Source: Andrena cerasifolii (lineage: Eukaryota > Arthropoda > Insecta > Hymenoptera > Andrenidae). Taken from it: a DNA stretch of 64,000 nt. Positions 46,819 to 59,639 of this stretch are shown here, one piece after another (position 1 is the stretch's first letter; each line of letters opens with the position of its first letter). Below the pieces are notes generated by a model. That model worked only from the letters and a program-made list of their open reading frames with translations, was not told the DNA's origin and did no database searches. The position numbers and the translations under genes were made by a program. Location: positions 8,395,011 to 8,459,010 of the forward strand of contig NC_135125.1 of assembly GCF_050908995.1 (NCBI RefSeq). Reading direction: 5' to 3'.

Positions 46819-47062
46819 TTGCAATTAGTCTTAAAACTCTTGAATCTAATATTATCGGTGCATCCTTGCCAATATGCTGCTCACTGACAGTGTCTCGGTT
46901 GAAAAGGGCCATTATCTGTCGTCGCAAATCACGAGGGCAGGCTAAGCCTTTTTTAGCAATCCTCGTTGGGTCCCGTATAAAATAAATAACATCGATCGAG
47001 CAAGGTTGCCCGACGAATTTGTATGCCGAGGAGTAACGGAAATTCGCGGATGTCCTGTGTCG
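46819..47062 (-). other. Exon-like open frame, unknown product
   Basis: Minus-strand segment bordered by an acceptor-like cgatttcaatttag motif (tag at 47065-47063) and a strong donor-like gtaagg (46818-46813). The frame between them stays open for 81 codons and includes CPRDLRRQIMALFNRDTVSE and IILDSRVLRLIA. It continues open to the TTAA where the 46377-46772 MITE starts. I do not recognise the protein; it could be an alternative exon, a transposon remnant or chance. Confidence 0.25.
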
Positions 47063-48527
47063 CTAAATTGAAATTCGATTTTGTACCGCGCGTGTTATTG
47101 ACACGTTCGAGGTCGTGCGAAATTCAACGCTCCCGTTGGAATGGTAGAGAAAGCCCGAGTGTCCAAGATTATACTTCGATAATCACTGGCTGAAAATTAA
47201 TTACCTTCTTCTTCATTTTATCCTAATTTCGAAACGCTGACTTTGCTTGTTTAATTAGCGGGAGGTGTTGCCTCTGGTAATTACTTTTGATCGTCGGTGA
47301 CAAATCATTTAAGGCAAATTGTGGCTCCAAACAAAATATATAATTTTCATAATTTATATTTTTTATATAATTGTAATCATATATGTGCCGGCGATTATCA
47401 AAGTGGTGTAAGTCAGAAATGCTTTTATATTTAGTCATATGAGGAAATTCTTCTAAGGCAGTCATTTACGCCGGTATCAAAATTATTTCTTCCTTCCTAG
47501 TATATTTTAATAAAAGCTTGTTTTAAAAAAAATATTATAAATTATTTCATGCTTTTTAGTGAAAAACTTTGTATTGTCATCGTAACTGCGTGTGTGTGCA
47601 AAGTTTCGAGCCAATCGGATATGTGGAAGTGGGTCAGAATTAGCTTCCAAGATTTCACCCTAATAAACTAACTAACGAACTCACAAGTGAAGCTAAATAA
47701 AAGCTTGTAAAAAACGAGGATAAGATAAAGAGCGAGTATGTATCATATGACAACGGAAAGCCAGTTTTTCTCGAGTAGAATAACACGGAAATTAAATGCC
47801 AGACCGACGTCAATGGCATGATGCATGAGTACCTGTTATACTGTTTGCTTGCTTGTCACTTGGAGGTAATCGAGGGCTCTAAAATGTCGACAGATAATCC
47901 CCCCCGTAGACGTGACCCCACAGGAAAAAAACAATTTATAAATCAAGCCTGACTTTAATTTATAGTAGGTACCGTCAACGGAAAGCGACTCGATCACGTG
48001 TCCACGGCTCTTTTTTTTAGCGAAACGATCGAATTTAATGAGTAGCCTGTATTATCTAATTTTTTCGATTAATTTGTTGAACCCTCAGGCATTCCATTTC
48101 TCAGTTACTACACAACACGGACGAATAAAAATATAACTTCTGCAAGACAATAAAGGGAATGAAATTTTCTGCGATTTTGTGCTCGTGCAGAATTCTGAAT
48201 TTTTACTGGAATAATAATCGAATTTTAAGCGCTCCGGCCAGTATTGTTATTATGCTGCTGTCGCGAAAGATAATCTGGAGAAAATTGTTGATGGTCAATA
48301 ATTTTTCACAGGGTGCGAAACTCTATGATTTCACTTTTAATGTTTCTCAGGAAATCTTAATGAAATAACTGGGAGAAATGATTTTTTTTTAAATTAGAGG
48401 GAGGGAATTGTTAGTACAGATCTGACAAAGAATTTTTTTTTAGAAAATTCAGACTAGATGAACTAAATACAATGGAAGTGTTAGCAATAATGAAAGTTTC
48501 AAACCATTAATAGAAAAATCGGCAGAC

Positions 48528-48528
<1 letters not shown>

Positions 48529-48574
<46 letters not shown>

Positions 48575-48691
48575 TAATAATAATCAAAATAATGATAATA
48601 ATGATAATAATAATAATAATAATAATGATAATAATGATAATAATAATAATAATAAAATAATAATAACACCGAGCTGAAGCTCGTGAAAAAT

Positions 48692-48723
<32 letters not shown>
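48529..48723 (+). repeat. AAT microsatellite
   Basis: (AAT)n with scattered ATG and CAA variants, split in two by about 35 bases of other sequence. The polyisoleucine frame on the minus strand is an artefact. Confidence 0.95.
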
Positions 48724-48728
<5 letters not shown>

Positions 48729-50639
48729 TTTTTTGTTTCTTTTAGTGAAAATAGTCATTCATCTGGATTAGTCAGGCATAATGAGCTGAGGCACATTTCG
48801 TGATCCCAGAGTTTACCGTTCGAAAGTTTTTAGACGACAAACACACAAACATAAACTTTCTGCTTTTTATATTACGATTGTAACGAATGCTACGGGCGAG
48901 CTAAGCTTGGACTAGGAATTTGTGAACACCTTGTAGAAGTTGGGAAAATATTTCGGGGGCCGGGGACCATTGTGAATCACAATCATTCGCGTGATCTTCA
49001 TACGAAGAATGACATTTATAGAATATTCCTCCCGCTTTCATATTCAAGTCACACAATCGTGCAATGCAACATTGCTCATACTCGTGATTAATATTGCCAC
49101 GTTACGTAACCGAAACCGCTGTTGTTTATCAATGAAGCCTCTGTCCTTCCAATTATCCGACGTTAAACAAATAATCAATATTGTCGTTTCTGACACTTCC
49201 GAGCTGGCACCTCGTTAGCACCAAGTTGCAGTTATTTTTTATTAAACTGTGATATCAAGGAGGTGAAGCTTTAACATTCAAACGTATAAATAACTTTGAA
49301 TTAAAAGAACTGCGATTATTTATCAAATTGACGATTGTAGTCGATTTACTGTGCACATCCCTATAGAATCTAATTATACCATTTCTCTCTTTTTTTAGGA
49401 TCACTTTAAGGATCAGGGGGACTTCCGCAGAGTGTCTGTGTCATCACAGAGGCACAAACATTGTGACTTAAATTCACACATTTACAATTATATTTTGGAG
49501 ATATAAAAAATACATTTATGTACAGCAAGGAATAATAGACAATTAAGAAAAAAAACATTAAAATCCGTATGTTAGTTCTTGAGTAAAAAATTCATGAAAA
49601 TGCTGGTGACGATGCCTTCGCTTTGACTGCCTTTGTCCTCGTGTATTCTTATCTTGAGCTCTCCGAAATTCACACCGACGGCACACATTCTTACCACGCG
49701 CTCCGGTCACCCAAATCCTCCACGTGCATTCGAAGAAATCATTCAAGCCTTACACCCCTGACACATTCGATATCTACTCTACCATAAACATCTGCTGTCG
49801 GTCCCAATCGCTCAGTTTCAAACATACTTTATCAACCGACGAGCCTTCGCACTACCACAATTCAACAAATATTTCTGAGTCACCTAAACTCGAGGACGTT
49901 GAAACGAGTAGCTTTTATAAAAATCCTAATAATCCCTTTGTACTAATCGGAGTTTGAACAAATTCTAATAATCTAAAAGCCTGTGTTTAATCGAGCGCGC
50001 AAATGTTTTTACAGCACATTAAAATTCTCGCCGAAACAGCAGCACCCTTGCCATAATTATTTTGCGCGCGCGCGGAATCATCATCGGCGGTCGTGTTTAT
50101 AAACAGTTAAATCAACAAACGGTAGAAGGAAGGTGATTCTAAAAATACCCGGCCATCTACGTGGCTCCGTGTATCTAATTAATACTCGATTAGCATAAAT
50201 AGTTTCGTGGAAAAATCGTGAGAATTCCTCGCACGCGACTACCTCTCGGTCTCACTTCTGCCGGAGACTTAGTCATTTTCAGAATTCATAGCAGTTTTTT
50301 GAGGACGTAACTTGAGCAGAGATAAAGAAGAGAGGACCCACCGTTCATCAGCGCTACGCGTTTCATCATTTCCGAGAATTACTGAGGATTTGCAGAATGA
50401 TACTTTCGTCCCATTGCTATTCCATGTTGCTACTGGACGAGTGACCTGTGGGCCATCTGCGACCAGTTTTTTTAATAGTCCACCGTTGTCACAGAGATCG
50501 TTGGTCTCTGCGGGTGACTTCTTTGCCTCGGTTGCCTGATGGAACCGTTGTTACGAGGTAGAGAAGGCACTCGTGTGGCTTTCTCAGTAACTTCAGAATT
50601 TATTGTAGATAGACATTGTTTGTTTTTATTGTTTTCCTG

Positions 50640-50750
50640 TGTTTTAAGCAGGATGGCGTTTCAAGCTTATTTTTGCTTATATTGCCCAAGAACTATAGTC
50701 CCATTTTTTTTTGTTCCCCCCTCTCTCCTTTGGGTCCCAGCGTGACCCAT
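50640..50750 (-). mobile_element. 3' half of a 5S-derived SINE
   Basis: The reverse complement reads gctgggacccaaaggagaga, then aatgggactatag and gggcaatataagcaaaaa, closely matching the distal half of the element at 52849-53078. The 5S-like half is absent. Confidence 0.65.
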
Positions 50751-51053
50751 TGCATGCCCCACAAACGCTACGTCTACGCAAGCGACAAGTGTCTACGCTC
50801 GAAACTGTGTCACGCTGCCTCCAGCTATTTCTCACAGACTTGTATCAGGATGCAGTGACGTGTTGATATCGATCTTCGAAAGGGGCCGATCAATTCACGG
50901 CGATTTAAAGACGACTAGGTATGTTGTAACAGGCTTTATAAGTCACATTGTTTCGCGAAACAAGTGGAGTGTAAGGCTAGTATCGAATCGGGAAGCAGTC
51001 ACGAAGAACGACGAATGGAAATCGTATTAGGATCAGTTTACACTAGCAGCTGA

Positions 51054-51712
51054 CAAGGGAACATCCTGAACCCGGAAATTCAAAAAATTCTGAAACTGAA
51101 TACGTAGGGGATTTCCTCCTGATTACAACGCAGTGTTTGTTTGCTGCCCAAATTCACTCTAAGGGGGTGAAATTGACCCCTGAAAATCCGATTATTTTCC
51201 GATTTTGTGTTATAACTCCTGAACTGTAAAATAATTTTCTCACCAAATGATAGGTTTGATTAACCCTTCGTTGACACTCTGTGTCTTTTATGTGTAAAAT
51301 AAATACCTCTTTTCCAAAGCCGACTTACAAACTATTTTTTCTCTGAAAATATTATATCTGAACAATAACTCTGCAGATTTTTAGCTTCTAATATTGGAAT
51401 TTGTAAAAGTTACAATTTTTTGAATATTTTCATCGTGTTTTCTCGACAAAATGTAATCTAGATTTTTATTTACAAAAACTGTGATGAAATTTAAATAAAA
51501 AAACTATTGGAATACATTTTACAGACCTTAAAATTGACCCATGATTTTTTTCATAATGATTGGATTCTTCAGATAAGAATGGCAGTCGTTTAAAAATTGT
51601 TCGAGTGAATTTGGGCAGCAAACAAAAATTGCGTTGTAATCAGAAGGAAATCCCCTACATAGTTACAAAGTTTCAGAATTTTTTGAATTTTCGGTTTCGA
51701 AATCTTCCCTTG
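51054..51712. mobile_element. CAAGGGAAGAT-family foldback element with an inserted TTAA-type MITE
   Basis: Ends CAAGGGAACATCCTGAACCC and the inverse ending GAAATCTTCCCTTG. Inner arms ccaaattcactc / gagtgaatttggg are mirrored. Compared with 3491-3867, the right inner arm is partly missing and a second element fills 51264-51589. Confidence 0.7.
51264..51589. mobile_element. TTAA-flanked piggyBac-type MITE, nested
   Basis: TTAA at 51260-51263 and 51590-51593. The left end reads CCCTTCGTTGACAC. The right part (gattggattcttcagataag) is the inverse of the element at 63814-64000. The right terminus seen in that copy is missing here, so one end is deleted. Confidence 0.65.
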
Positions 51713-51811
51713 TGAGTAGCGAGCCGAAAATCGGACCGTAATCGTTAACGTCATGCTCCTGTGTGTGCGTAACTTAACAATCCTCTTGCCATAATTAAAT
51801 ATTTCCACAGG

Positions 51812-52276
51812 GGTCTCTCTAGTGTGGCGACTTAAAAATACAGGGTTTTTTTCGGAATTTATTTCTAAGAAATTAATTTGTCTATCCACTTAAAATTTTG
51901 TTCATTGCATGTACTATATTTGAAGAATATCACCTATTTTTTTAAGCAAGAATAACGATTTTATTAAAAGGTATAAATGAGTGAAAGGAATTTCCAAAAT
52001 TGCGATCTCAAAAAAATATCTGGAGCAAAACTAGAAATTTTTCTTTGGAACCCCCATTTTGTTATTTTATCATGGCAGCTAATCTTGAAAAGCTGTTCCT
52101 TTCATTCATATATAACTTTCAATAAAATTATTAGTTTTACTTGAAAAAAATAGGCGATGTTCTTCAAACATAGTACAAGCAATGGACGAAGTTTTAAGTC
52201 GATAAACGAAGTAACTTCTTAGAAATAAATTCCGAGAAACGCTACATTTTTAAACCACCACACTAGGGATTATTTC
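51812..52276. mobile_element. Foldback element with GGTCTCTCTAGTGTGG end
   Basis: The left arm (agtgtggcgacttaaaaata, ttcggaatttatttctaaga) is mirrored at 52215-52270 (tcttagaaataaattccgag, accaccacactag). Arms exceed 150 bp. Confidence 0.7.
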
Positions 52277-52610
52277 CTAAAACCTGTATCGCTGTTCCGA
52301 AAGGTCTGTAAAAGGCCAGCGCGCCGTATTATTCGACAGTAGTTTAAATTCCATACCATTTCAGTTGCAATGTTTACTCCTTTAATTTCATTACAAGTCT
52401 CAGGGTCACAACTACTTATCACAGCGTAAAACCTCATTAAAAAGTCAAAGTTGCACCCAGAGACCTCTCCTTGCCAGTCTCGTTTTAGTTTAGTTGTAAT
52501 TCGTTACCAGGTTAGTGGTAAATAAGAATTCAGCTCAGTGGAACGAAGTGCTTTTGCATCAGCCTTCGTCCCTGGATAAATCGGTTCTACACACGAAGCA
52601 GACTTTTACT

Positions 52611-52634
52611 AAAAAAAAAAAAAAAAAAAAAAAA
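52611..52634 (+). repeat. Poly(A) tract
   Basis: A run of 24 A, possibly the tail of an old retroposon. No body could be identified. Confidence 0.9.
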
Positions 52635-52848
52635 CGGAGCCTTGAACGAAAAATATTGAATACTAATAAACGTTTACAAAAGAGTGCGTTGAACTATTAG
52701 AATTCTAATGAATTCTAAGGTCGGTGCCAGTGCCTATCGATTTTTATATTTCGATCTTTTCTTTACATTCTCCTTAAACAAAAGAGTGGAGGTGTAATAT
52801 TGTTCGTCATGGTTAATTCTCAAATCCAAATTAAATATCTGCTGGGAC

Positions 52849-53078
52849 CAGCGGCCGTGGCCGTGATGGAAACACCGGTTCCCGTAAGATCACCGAAGTT
52901 AAACATCACGGGGCGGCGTACTGGGGGAAAGATGGGTGACCGGACCACTTTGTCTCCCGGTGCGTCGCTGCTGCTGGGACCCGAAGGAGAGAGGAGGGAA
53001 AAAGGAAAAAATGGGACTCTATCGTTCGTTGGGCAATATAAGCAAAAAATGCTTGAAAAACAAAAAATACAAATACAA
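52849..53078 (+). mobile_element. 5S-rRNA-derived SINE
   Basis: The first ~120 bases resemble insect 5S rRNA: accggttcccgtaagatcac then cgaagttaa, followed by tactgggggaaagatgggtg and accgg, and a gtcgctgctg end. That includes the internal promoter region of RNA polymerase III. A second, unrelated part ends with gggcaatataagcaaaaaat. Near-identical 'atatctgctgggac' and 'atatctgctaggat' flank it, a plausible target duplication. These features fit a SINE3-type retroposon. Confidence 0.7.
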
Positions 53079-55080
53079 TATCTGCTAGGATAAAGCGATA
53101 GCGTTTTCATCGTGCGTTTCAGGCGCGAAGCGGAACATTTGTTTCTCATTAAATCGGTTACGTTCGAACCGGAAGCAATTCATAGCCGCGGGGTGAAGAT
53201 AACAAACGAAATTCGATTGTCTGACACGTGGATCGATTTCAAATCGCCTTGGTTATTCGCGAATTTATTCCAGTCACTTCGATTACTTTAATCGCGTTAT
53301 TTGCATTCCGCTTGAGTGTATTATTATCGCAGGCAAGAGGAGTAGGACGTTGCAAATGAATATCGTCTTTGGTGGCACGGTTAAAGCGATCTATAAATAA
53401 CTCATTAAAAAATGAACAACATTAAAGGTAACTAGTAACGAATTAGAGCCGGGCCAGGTTAGCTATTTTATCGAATGAATTAGAAATTTGGAAGAAGGAG
53501 TCGTATAAGAGGCTGCAACGCTTAACACTCGCATGTTTTCAAGAATGTGGTAATTGCAACCCGTGTGGTTATTGGAATTACTACATTCTCCTTGATTGAC
53601 GTCGACGGTTACGTAGTAACAGTACAGCACGAGCCTCGATTTCCTCGCTGTGTTTATGTTGCAAGGTTTAAAAAAGACACGAGAGCACTCCCACACCTTC
53701 CAGGTATTAACCATTGATTTAAAAAAAAAAGAAGCACATTTGTTCTTACTTATACTGGATTTTGAATAAAAAATATCGTTGGTGAAATTTTTCGAGAATA
53801 TCAATCGCGAGTGCACAAGGATCCTTAAGAAACAGTTGTTTGTTAATTAAGATTATTCCACTGTTACCCAATATGATTAAACGTACTCAAACTTGATAAG
53901 ATAATCAAGATAATGTGTTTCAATTTAAACGTTTGAGTGTTGGGGTAGGTTTCGTCTGCTGAGGCAGAGAAATCTTTTGGTTTCGGTTTCGTTCCGTTAC
54001 CAAAAATAATTGGCCATTTTGCGTCCACACTTTATTAGAAAAATGTAATGGTTGTTTAGTTTTTGTCAGTTTTTTTTTTAAGTTTTATGCTTACTTATTC
54101 TATACATATACTATATATTTTCAAACCTATCAGCTGGAGAAAATGAAGATGGATCTCTGTTTTCGATATTTAACGATGCATCCGCAGAGGCACAAAGTAG
54201 CGTGACATGAATCATGGAATTATAAAATAGCAATGTAGATTCAGGCATCCATATGCCTCGCTACTTTTAGCCCACAGTGTAGATACGTCCCTGACTCGTT
54301 CGACCTCCTGTTACGTGGACTACGCCAAGCGTATCTTTCACGTCATAGGAATTATTTTATACCATATTCATAGGTACGGGTATGGGCACCAGAATTGTCT
54401 TCCGATACTAGCCTAAGACTCATTCTTTTTAAATTGCTCCACGTATTTGGCTATCCGAACAGTATTTCGAATTATTGAGTCACTCCAATTTTTTTCTTGA
54501 ATTCCTCGAATCTCTTTGAGACACATATTTGCCTCGAATATTTATTAATGTACTGGGAATATTTAAATACCTAGCTTTCTACTTGCTTTTTCCTGATGCC
54601 TGAAAAGCTCTAATTGGAATTATCGTGAAAATTTATCGGTTAGTTATAATAATATACATGGTGTTGATTTTATTTATTGCTCAAGAAACCACTGTCGCCC
54701 TTATTGTTATTTTAAATGCAACTAGTGAATTGGAGATTCAGTTACATGCAAAGGAAGAAGAAATTATAAACCTGAATAGCTGCTATGTCCTTGATATTTA
54801 AATGAGCTTTTTGTGTAATATTTAAGCAGATTATAATTATTCCCAACCACCTGCGATACGTTTGATGTGAACCGACTAGCAGTGGGAAGATAAATCGAGC
54901 ACGAAGAAATATGTGAATCAAGACCATTCTTGTAGGAAAGTAGTCGACATAAAAAACGATTTCCATCAAAAGATATTTACGACATTATTTATGGGGTCAT
55001 TGTTCTATAACTCGAATTAATCGACAGTAAATTAAGAAATATTCTCAGAGCTAAAAGAAAGAGAAACTGTTTCGTTTAAG

Positions 55081-55770
55081 GGGACCTTTCGGTCCAGAGC
55101 CCCCAAAAATAGGTGATCTTTAGGAATTAATTAAAGGAAAACTACTATATATAATTTAATGGGACTTTTTACATTGTATTAAGGATGTCTTAAATTATAG
55201 AAATATATTTTTTGTTTTATAATTAATCATTGCAGACGGCACTGGGGAGTGGTTAAATTCAAGGCGTGAAAAAATTGATGCAAATCGGTGGGACCTGCAT
55301 CTCCAAAAGTTATTATCCGATTCGACTGAAACTTTTCTTATTTTGAAGAATATACTTCTGGCTAGGTGGGAAACCAGAAAAAGACAATAATGACATTTTT
55401 TTAGAAAATAACGACACTTGAAGTTTGAAATCCCTTTCCCCCTATATCTTTCGTCGTTTCAACGCCTTTGAAAATTATAAATATTCAATTTTTGTATTTT
55501 TTTCTGGTTTCCCTCCTAGCCAGAAGTATATTCTTCAAAATAAAAAAAGTTTCAGTCGAATCGGATAATAACTTTTGGAAATACAGGTCCCACCGTTTTG
55601 AGAACACTGTTTCGAGAAAAACGCGTTTAATTAAAGTTTTACTCTACTCAAATGCCTATAGCTTCGGGAATTTTACGAATTTCAACAAATCCCTTCAAAC
55701 ACGTATTCCTAAAAGGTTGAACATTCGAAAAGTGAAGTAAAAAAATCGACTTTTAGACCGGAGTAAAAAA
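55081..55770. mobile_element. Foldback element with paired ~115-bp arms
   Basis: The block ttattatccgattcgactga ... ttctggctaggtgggaaacc at 55305-55378 is mirrored at 55505-55575. Outer ends (ggacctttcggtcc near 55083, agaccgg near 55756) may be the termini. Confidence 0.65.
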
Positions 55771-56827
55771 ATTTTGAGCCACATTAATCTATTGCGCCAC
55801 AAGAAGAAACGAGAACGTTTCTTTCCTGCAGTAAGCAATTATGTGCACAGCTTCTGATCGATTTGAATCGTTTGAGATTTCACAAGAAATCGTTACAAGG
55901 GTAATCACAGACTCTTTTTACAACGATTTGATAAGCTTCTAAATTATATAGAAAGTGACGCAATTGTTAAGTAAGATACAAGAAGATACGAAATTTTAAA
56001 GATCGACTCTAACCAGCAAGAAATATATGAAGATTAAGTAAGAAATTAAGTGCAGTTCTAAGTTGGTAAATTTACAAGGAATTCCACGACCAAATTACTT
56101 CGATTAAATTAGTTCTTCGAGCTGGTGGATGTTCGCGGAAGGAACGAGCGGGAATGTGCGAATTCGCCGATTAAAGTTACATACTTTCACGTTGAAAATA
56201 GAAGCTGAGACGCAATTTTCATTTTTATCTTTGAAACGGAAACGAATCGTACGAGGTTAATGGCACAGCGTGATTTCTGCTCCAGATACAGGCGATCCTT
56301 GAATTTGTCACGGAGAATCGCCTTGAATTTATTCATCATCTGCCTTCGTCGAAGGTCGATCCTGTTCGAACTTCGCGAGGCCCCGTTTAAATCTTTTATT
56401 TCGGATCGAATTTAAACGGAGCTGGCCGACATATTCAACTGAACGACATTTACGATTACTAACAGCAGTGTTCCTTACTTGATATTGTGTGGAGGAAAGA
56501 ATTTAAATACTCGTTAAAACCGCGGGACCGGTTTGCAAGGCCCAATTCAGCTTTAATAGAGATGCAACTTCTTAGATTTGCGTAATTGTATTTGATCGGC
56601 GACAGTTATGTGTTATTTAAGAGAAATTGGCCGTTCCACCCGAATTGTGGTCATAACGAAGATTTACTTCTTCTTACTATTAGTTAGTGCTGCAAAGTAA
56701 GTGGAAATCTTAGGCCCTTTTCATACGGGGCAGTTTTGGGTGTTTTTATCGTTTTTAAATTAGTAGGCAGGGTAAACCAACCAGTGAATGACCGAACTGT
56801 TGAATCTATGGACCTTTAACTTTCAAT

Positions 56828-57205
56828 TTTGAGATTTATTATAATTTAACTAACTTTACTAACATATTTTTTTTTTTTAATGGAACTTACGACTGGTACG
56901 ACAATTTACTATATAAACATCCATCAATGAGTAATATTTACAATTTCTCTGCAAAAGGAAGCGAAGAAAGTCAATTAAAAATATTATCAAATTAGGGATT
57001 TATCATAATTTAACTAACTTTACTAACCTATTTTATTTTTTTAGTGGAACCTACGACTAGTACGACAATTTACTATATAAACATCCATCAATGAGTAATA
57101 TTTAAAATTTCTCTGAAAAAGGAAGCGAAGAAAGTCAATCCCAAAAACTTTCAATTTTGGGATTTATTATAATTCAACTAACCTTACTAACCTACTTGAT
57201 ATAAT
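56828..57205 (+). repeat. 164-bp tandem duplication, about 2.3 copies
   Basis: gatttattataatttaacta, acgacaatttactatataaa and aggaagcgaagaaagtcaat recur with a 164-bp period starting near 56831, 56995 and 57159. Confidence 0.88.
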
Positions 57206-59019
57206 ACTTAGGGCCAACAATGTCACTCGAAGAAAAAGCCATTCATATATCCTAATTACCCGAAGAAAATTGGCTTAAAAAAATTAATCTAACCACTCTT
57301 CAACCTCTGCCTGAAATATTCTTTTCGTATTCCTAATAGCAGGTGCTCGGCTTCTGGGAGACCACCCAGTATGTGCGCGATAAAAATGCAACAAGGTATA
57401 TGAATGTTATATAAGTATTAAGTGAACCGGACCGTTATTTAAATTATATAAACGAACAGGGACACAACAAACTCCACGGCTGGAATTATAACGGCGAACT
57501 GAAAAAGTGACCGATGTTACCGTTAATGGCGCGCAGTGAATACGGATTAATGTTCAATCACAGAGTGGAGGGAGGCACGATTTTCACGACGACTACTCAT
57601 TGAGATCGCATTCTGTGATAGGTCAACGATCGCTGGCTCGGGAAATAGATGTGTAATATCATTGCTTCTTAGCTCGATACCCAAGCTTTTCTAATTTCAG
57701 TCCCTGTTACTTTCACACTGTTTCAGAAGTGCAATGGACTTTCAGTGAGTTTTTAAATCACAAAGAAACTGACTCTAATGCTCGCGAAATGAAGGAAGAA
57801 TTTTCCAAAATGACAAAGCTTATGTCCGAAAGCTTGAAACAGCATTGATTGAAGAAACGTTGTAAATAAAGATTCCTAATGATCTTAAACCGAGAGAAAT
57901 TGCAGTTTCAGCTTCGAAGTATAAGCACAATAGTATCTGTTAAGCTCGTAACCACAATCCAAAATTTTGGACCCGTAGTGTGTGACTTTTCTGCTAACCA
58001 ATTCGGAAATTCGGACTTCGAGGAGTGCATAGTTTCAGCAACGATTGCAGTGCTTCTTTATTTCAATAAATTTGAATACCTTACCGCGCGAAAAAGTGAT
58101 TTAAATCTGTTTACTTCACTGGGACATGATTCCAAAGTTCTGAAAGGTAGCGTACGTGTTCATCGTACTCGAGCGGTGAAGTTGTTTGGTTTCTGAACTC
58201 TACAAGGTGCAATTACTCTTTCCCTAACATCTTCAACATTCTCCATGCACGTTTGATGCATAATGGTCTGTAAACATCTCCATAAATAGAAATCAATCAG
58301 AGATAGATCCGGTGATTCATTGCTACTAGAGGTTACTACATACCGAAGATAGAGAAAATACTAAGAAAAAAATCCTGCCAGTGAATATTACGATACAACT
58401 TCTAAACAACATTTAAGATTGCCCTAAATGTGATAAATTTCAGTGGCGCGTCGCGAAGTCGTTGGATTTATGTAAATATTAATAATAATATGATTATATA
58501 GCCCCGCGTAGATAAAACACCAGGTAACCTTGATATTTCTCGAAAAAAGGTACTTTCGAAATTTTTGTCACTTTACTTGTTTGCGCACCCGAAACAGATA
58601 GAATTTTGTTTACAACTATTTTTTGTTGCAATACTATAAATGTCTGATAAATCGCGCAAACTATCAAGGCGCCTCCAAAGCAACACAAATATTCGCGGCG
58701 TCGCTTTCGTATGGTATGGACGTTTGTCAAATTAAATACTATTAATAAAATAATGTAATTAAAACTACTGTGCTCTTGAAATATTTTTGTACCATTTGTA
58801 TGCCTCGTGTTTGCAATAAATATTTCATAATTGCTACACAAATTATCAGATTCTCTCGATGTGCATTATCCTAACAGTACAGTACACAATTCACTGAGTC
58901 CCTCCACTAATAATAATTTCTTCGAAAAATTTGATTTAAGTAATCCGTTTCCAAGTAATCCACTAAATTGCTCCTATAAAATTTTAGGAATCGTGATCTA
59001 TATTCCTATATATAGCTCT

Positions 59020-59215
59020 AGCTGACCCGTTACCCGGGAATTATTTATGATGTTTCCAAAATAACAAAACCTAAAAAAAATTGCCTATAACCTAATCTAG
59101 GACGTGCGTGATGTATATTCAAAATTTCATTGAAATCCGTTCAGCCGTTTAGGCGTGAAAGAAGGACAAACAAGCAGACAACGTTTCACTTTTATAAATC
59201 AGTAAGGATAATGAT
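59020..59215 (+). repeat. LINE 3'-end-like repeat
   Basis: gaaatccgttcagccgttta followed by ggcgtgaaagaaggacaaac and caacgtttcacttttataaa resembles the 3' tail shared by many insect RTE-type retroelements. No coding part is attached. Confidence 0.4.
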
Positions 59216-59639
59216 ATACAGTATATAATATCTCTCATTTATATTATTATCGAGTGTTATTGCTTGTATCCTCCCTGATCTACTGTTTGGGTTCAGTGTC
59301 CACATAACCTGAGCGTCGATTGACAATAGATCCAATAATAAAAGCTTGGCAGTAAGTTCAACTAACCGACTGCTGGCCATGAGTGCTATTTCAAACGGAG
59401 TTCAACCGCCTTTCGAAAACTATTGTAGCATGCGTTACCGTATCTATCCTTAATAGCAAGCGTTGGTAAAAAAGTATTCTCTTTACTCGTACTTTCATTT
59501 CGATGCATAGAACAACCGAGTTACCACCAAGCCTCTCCGATTAATTCATTTGTATCAGCCAAACAGGTGGCATTTCGACGGGTTAACTCGTCGTCCTCGG
59601 TGAACAGGTTAATACCGACGACGCTATAGCCCCGAAAAA

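Noticed and set aside
48507..48758. Polyisoleucine protein
   Set aside because: Translation of an AAT microsatellite.
52849..52970. Functional 5S rRNA gene
   Set aside because: Many substitutions and an unrelated tail with flanking duplications point to a retroposon.
52800..53093. 97-codon frame as a gene
   Set aside because: The frame runs through the 5S-derived SINE; the DNA similarity to 5S rRNA explains the sequence.
58494..58841. 115-codon minus-strand frame
   Set aside because: AT-rich, no motif and no splice signals; consistent with chance.
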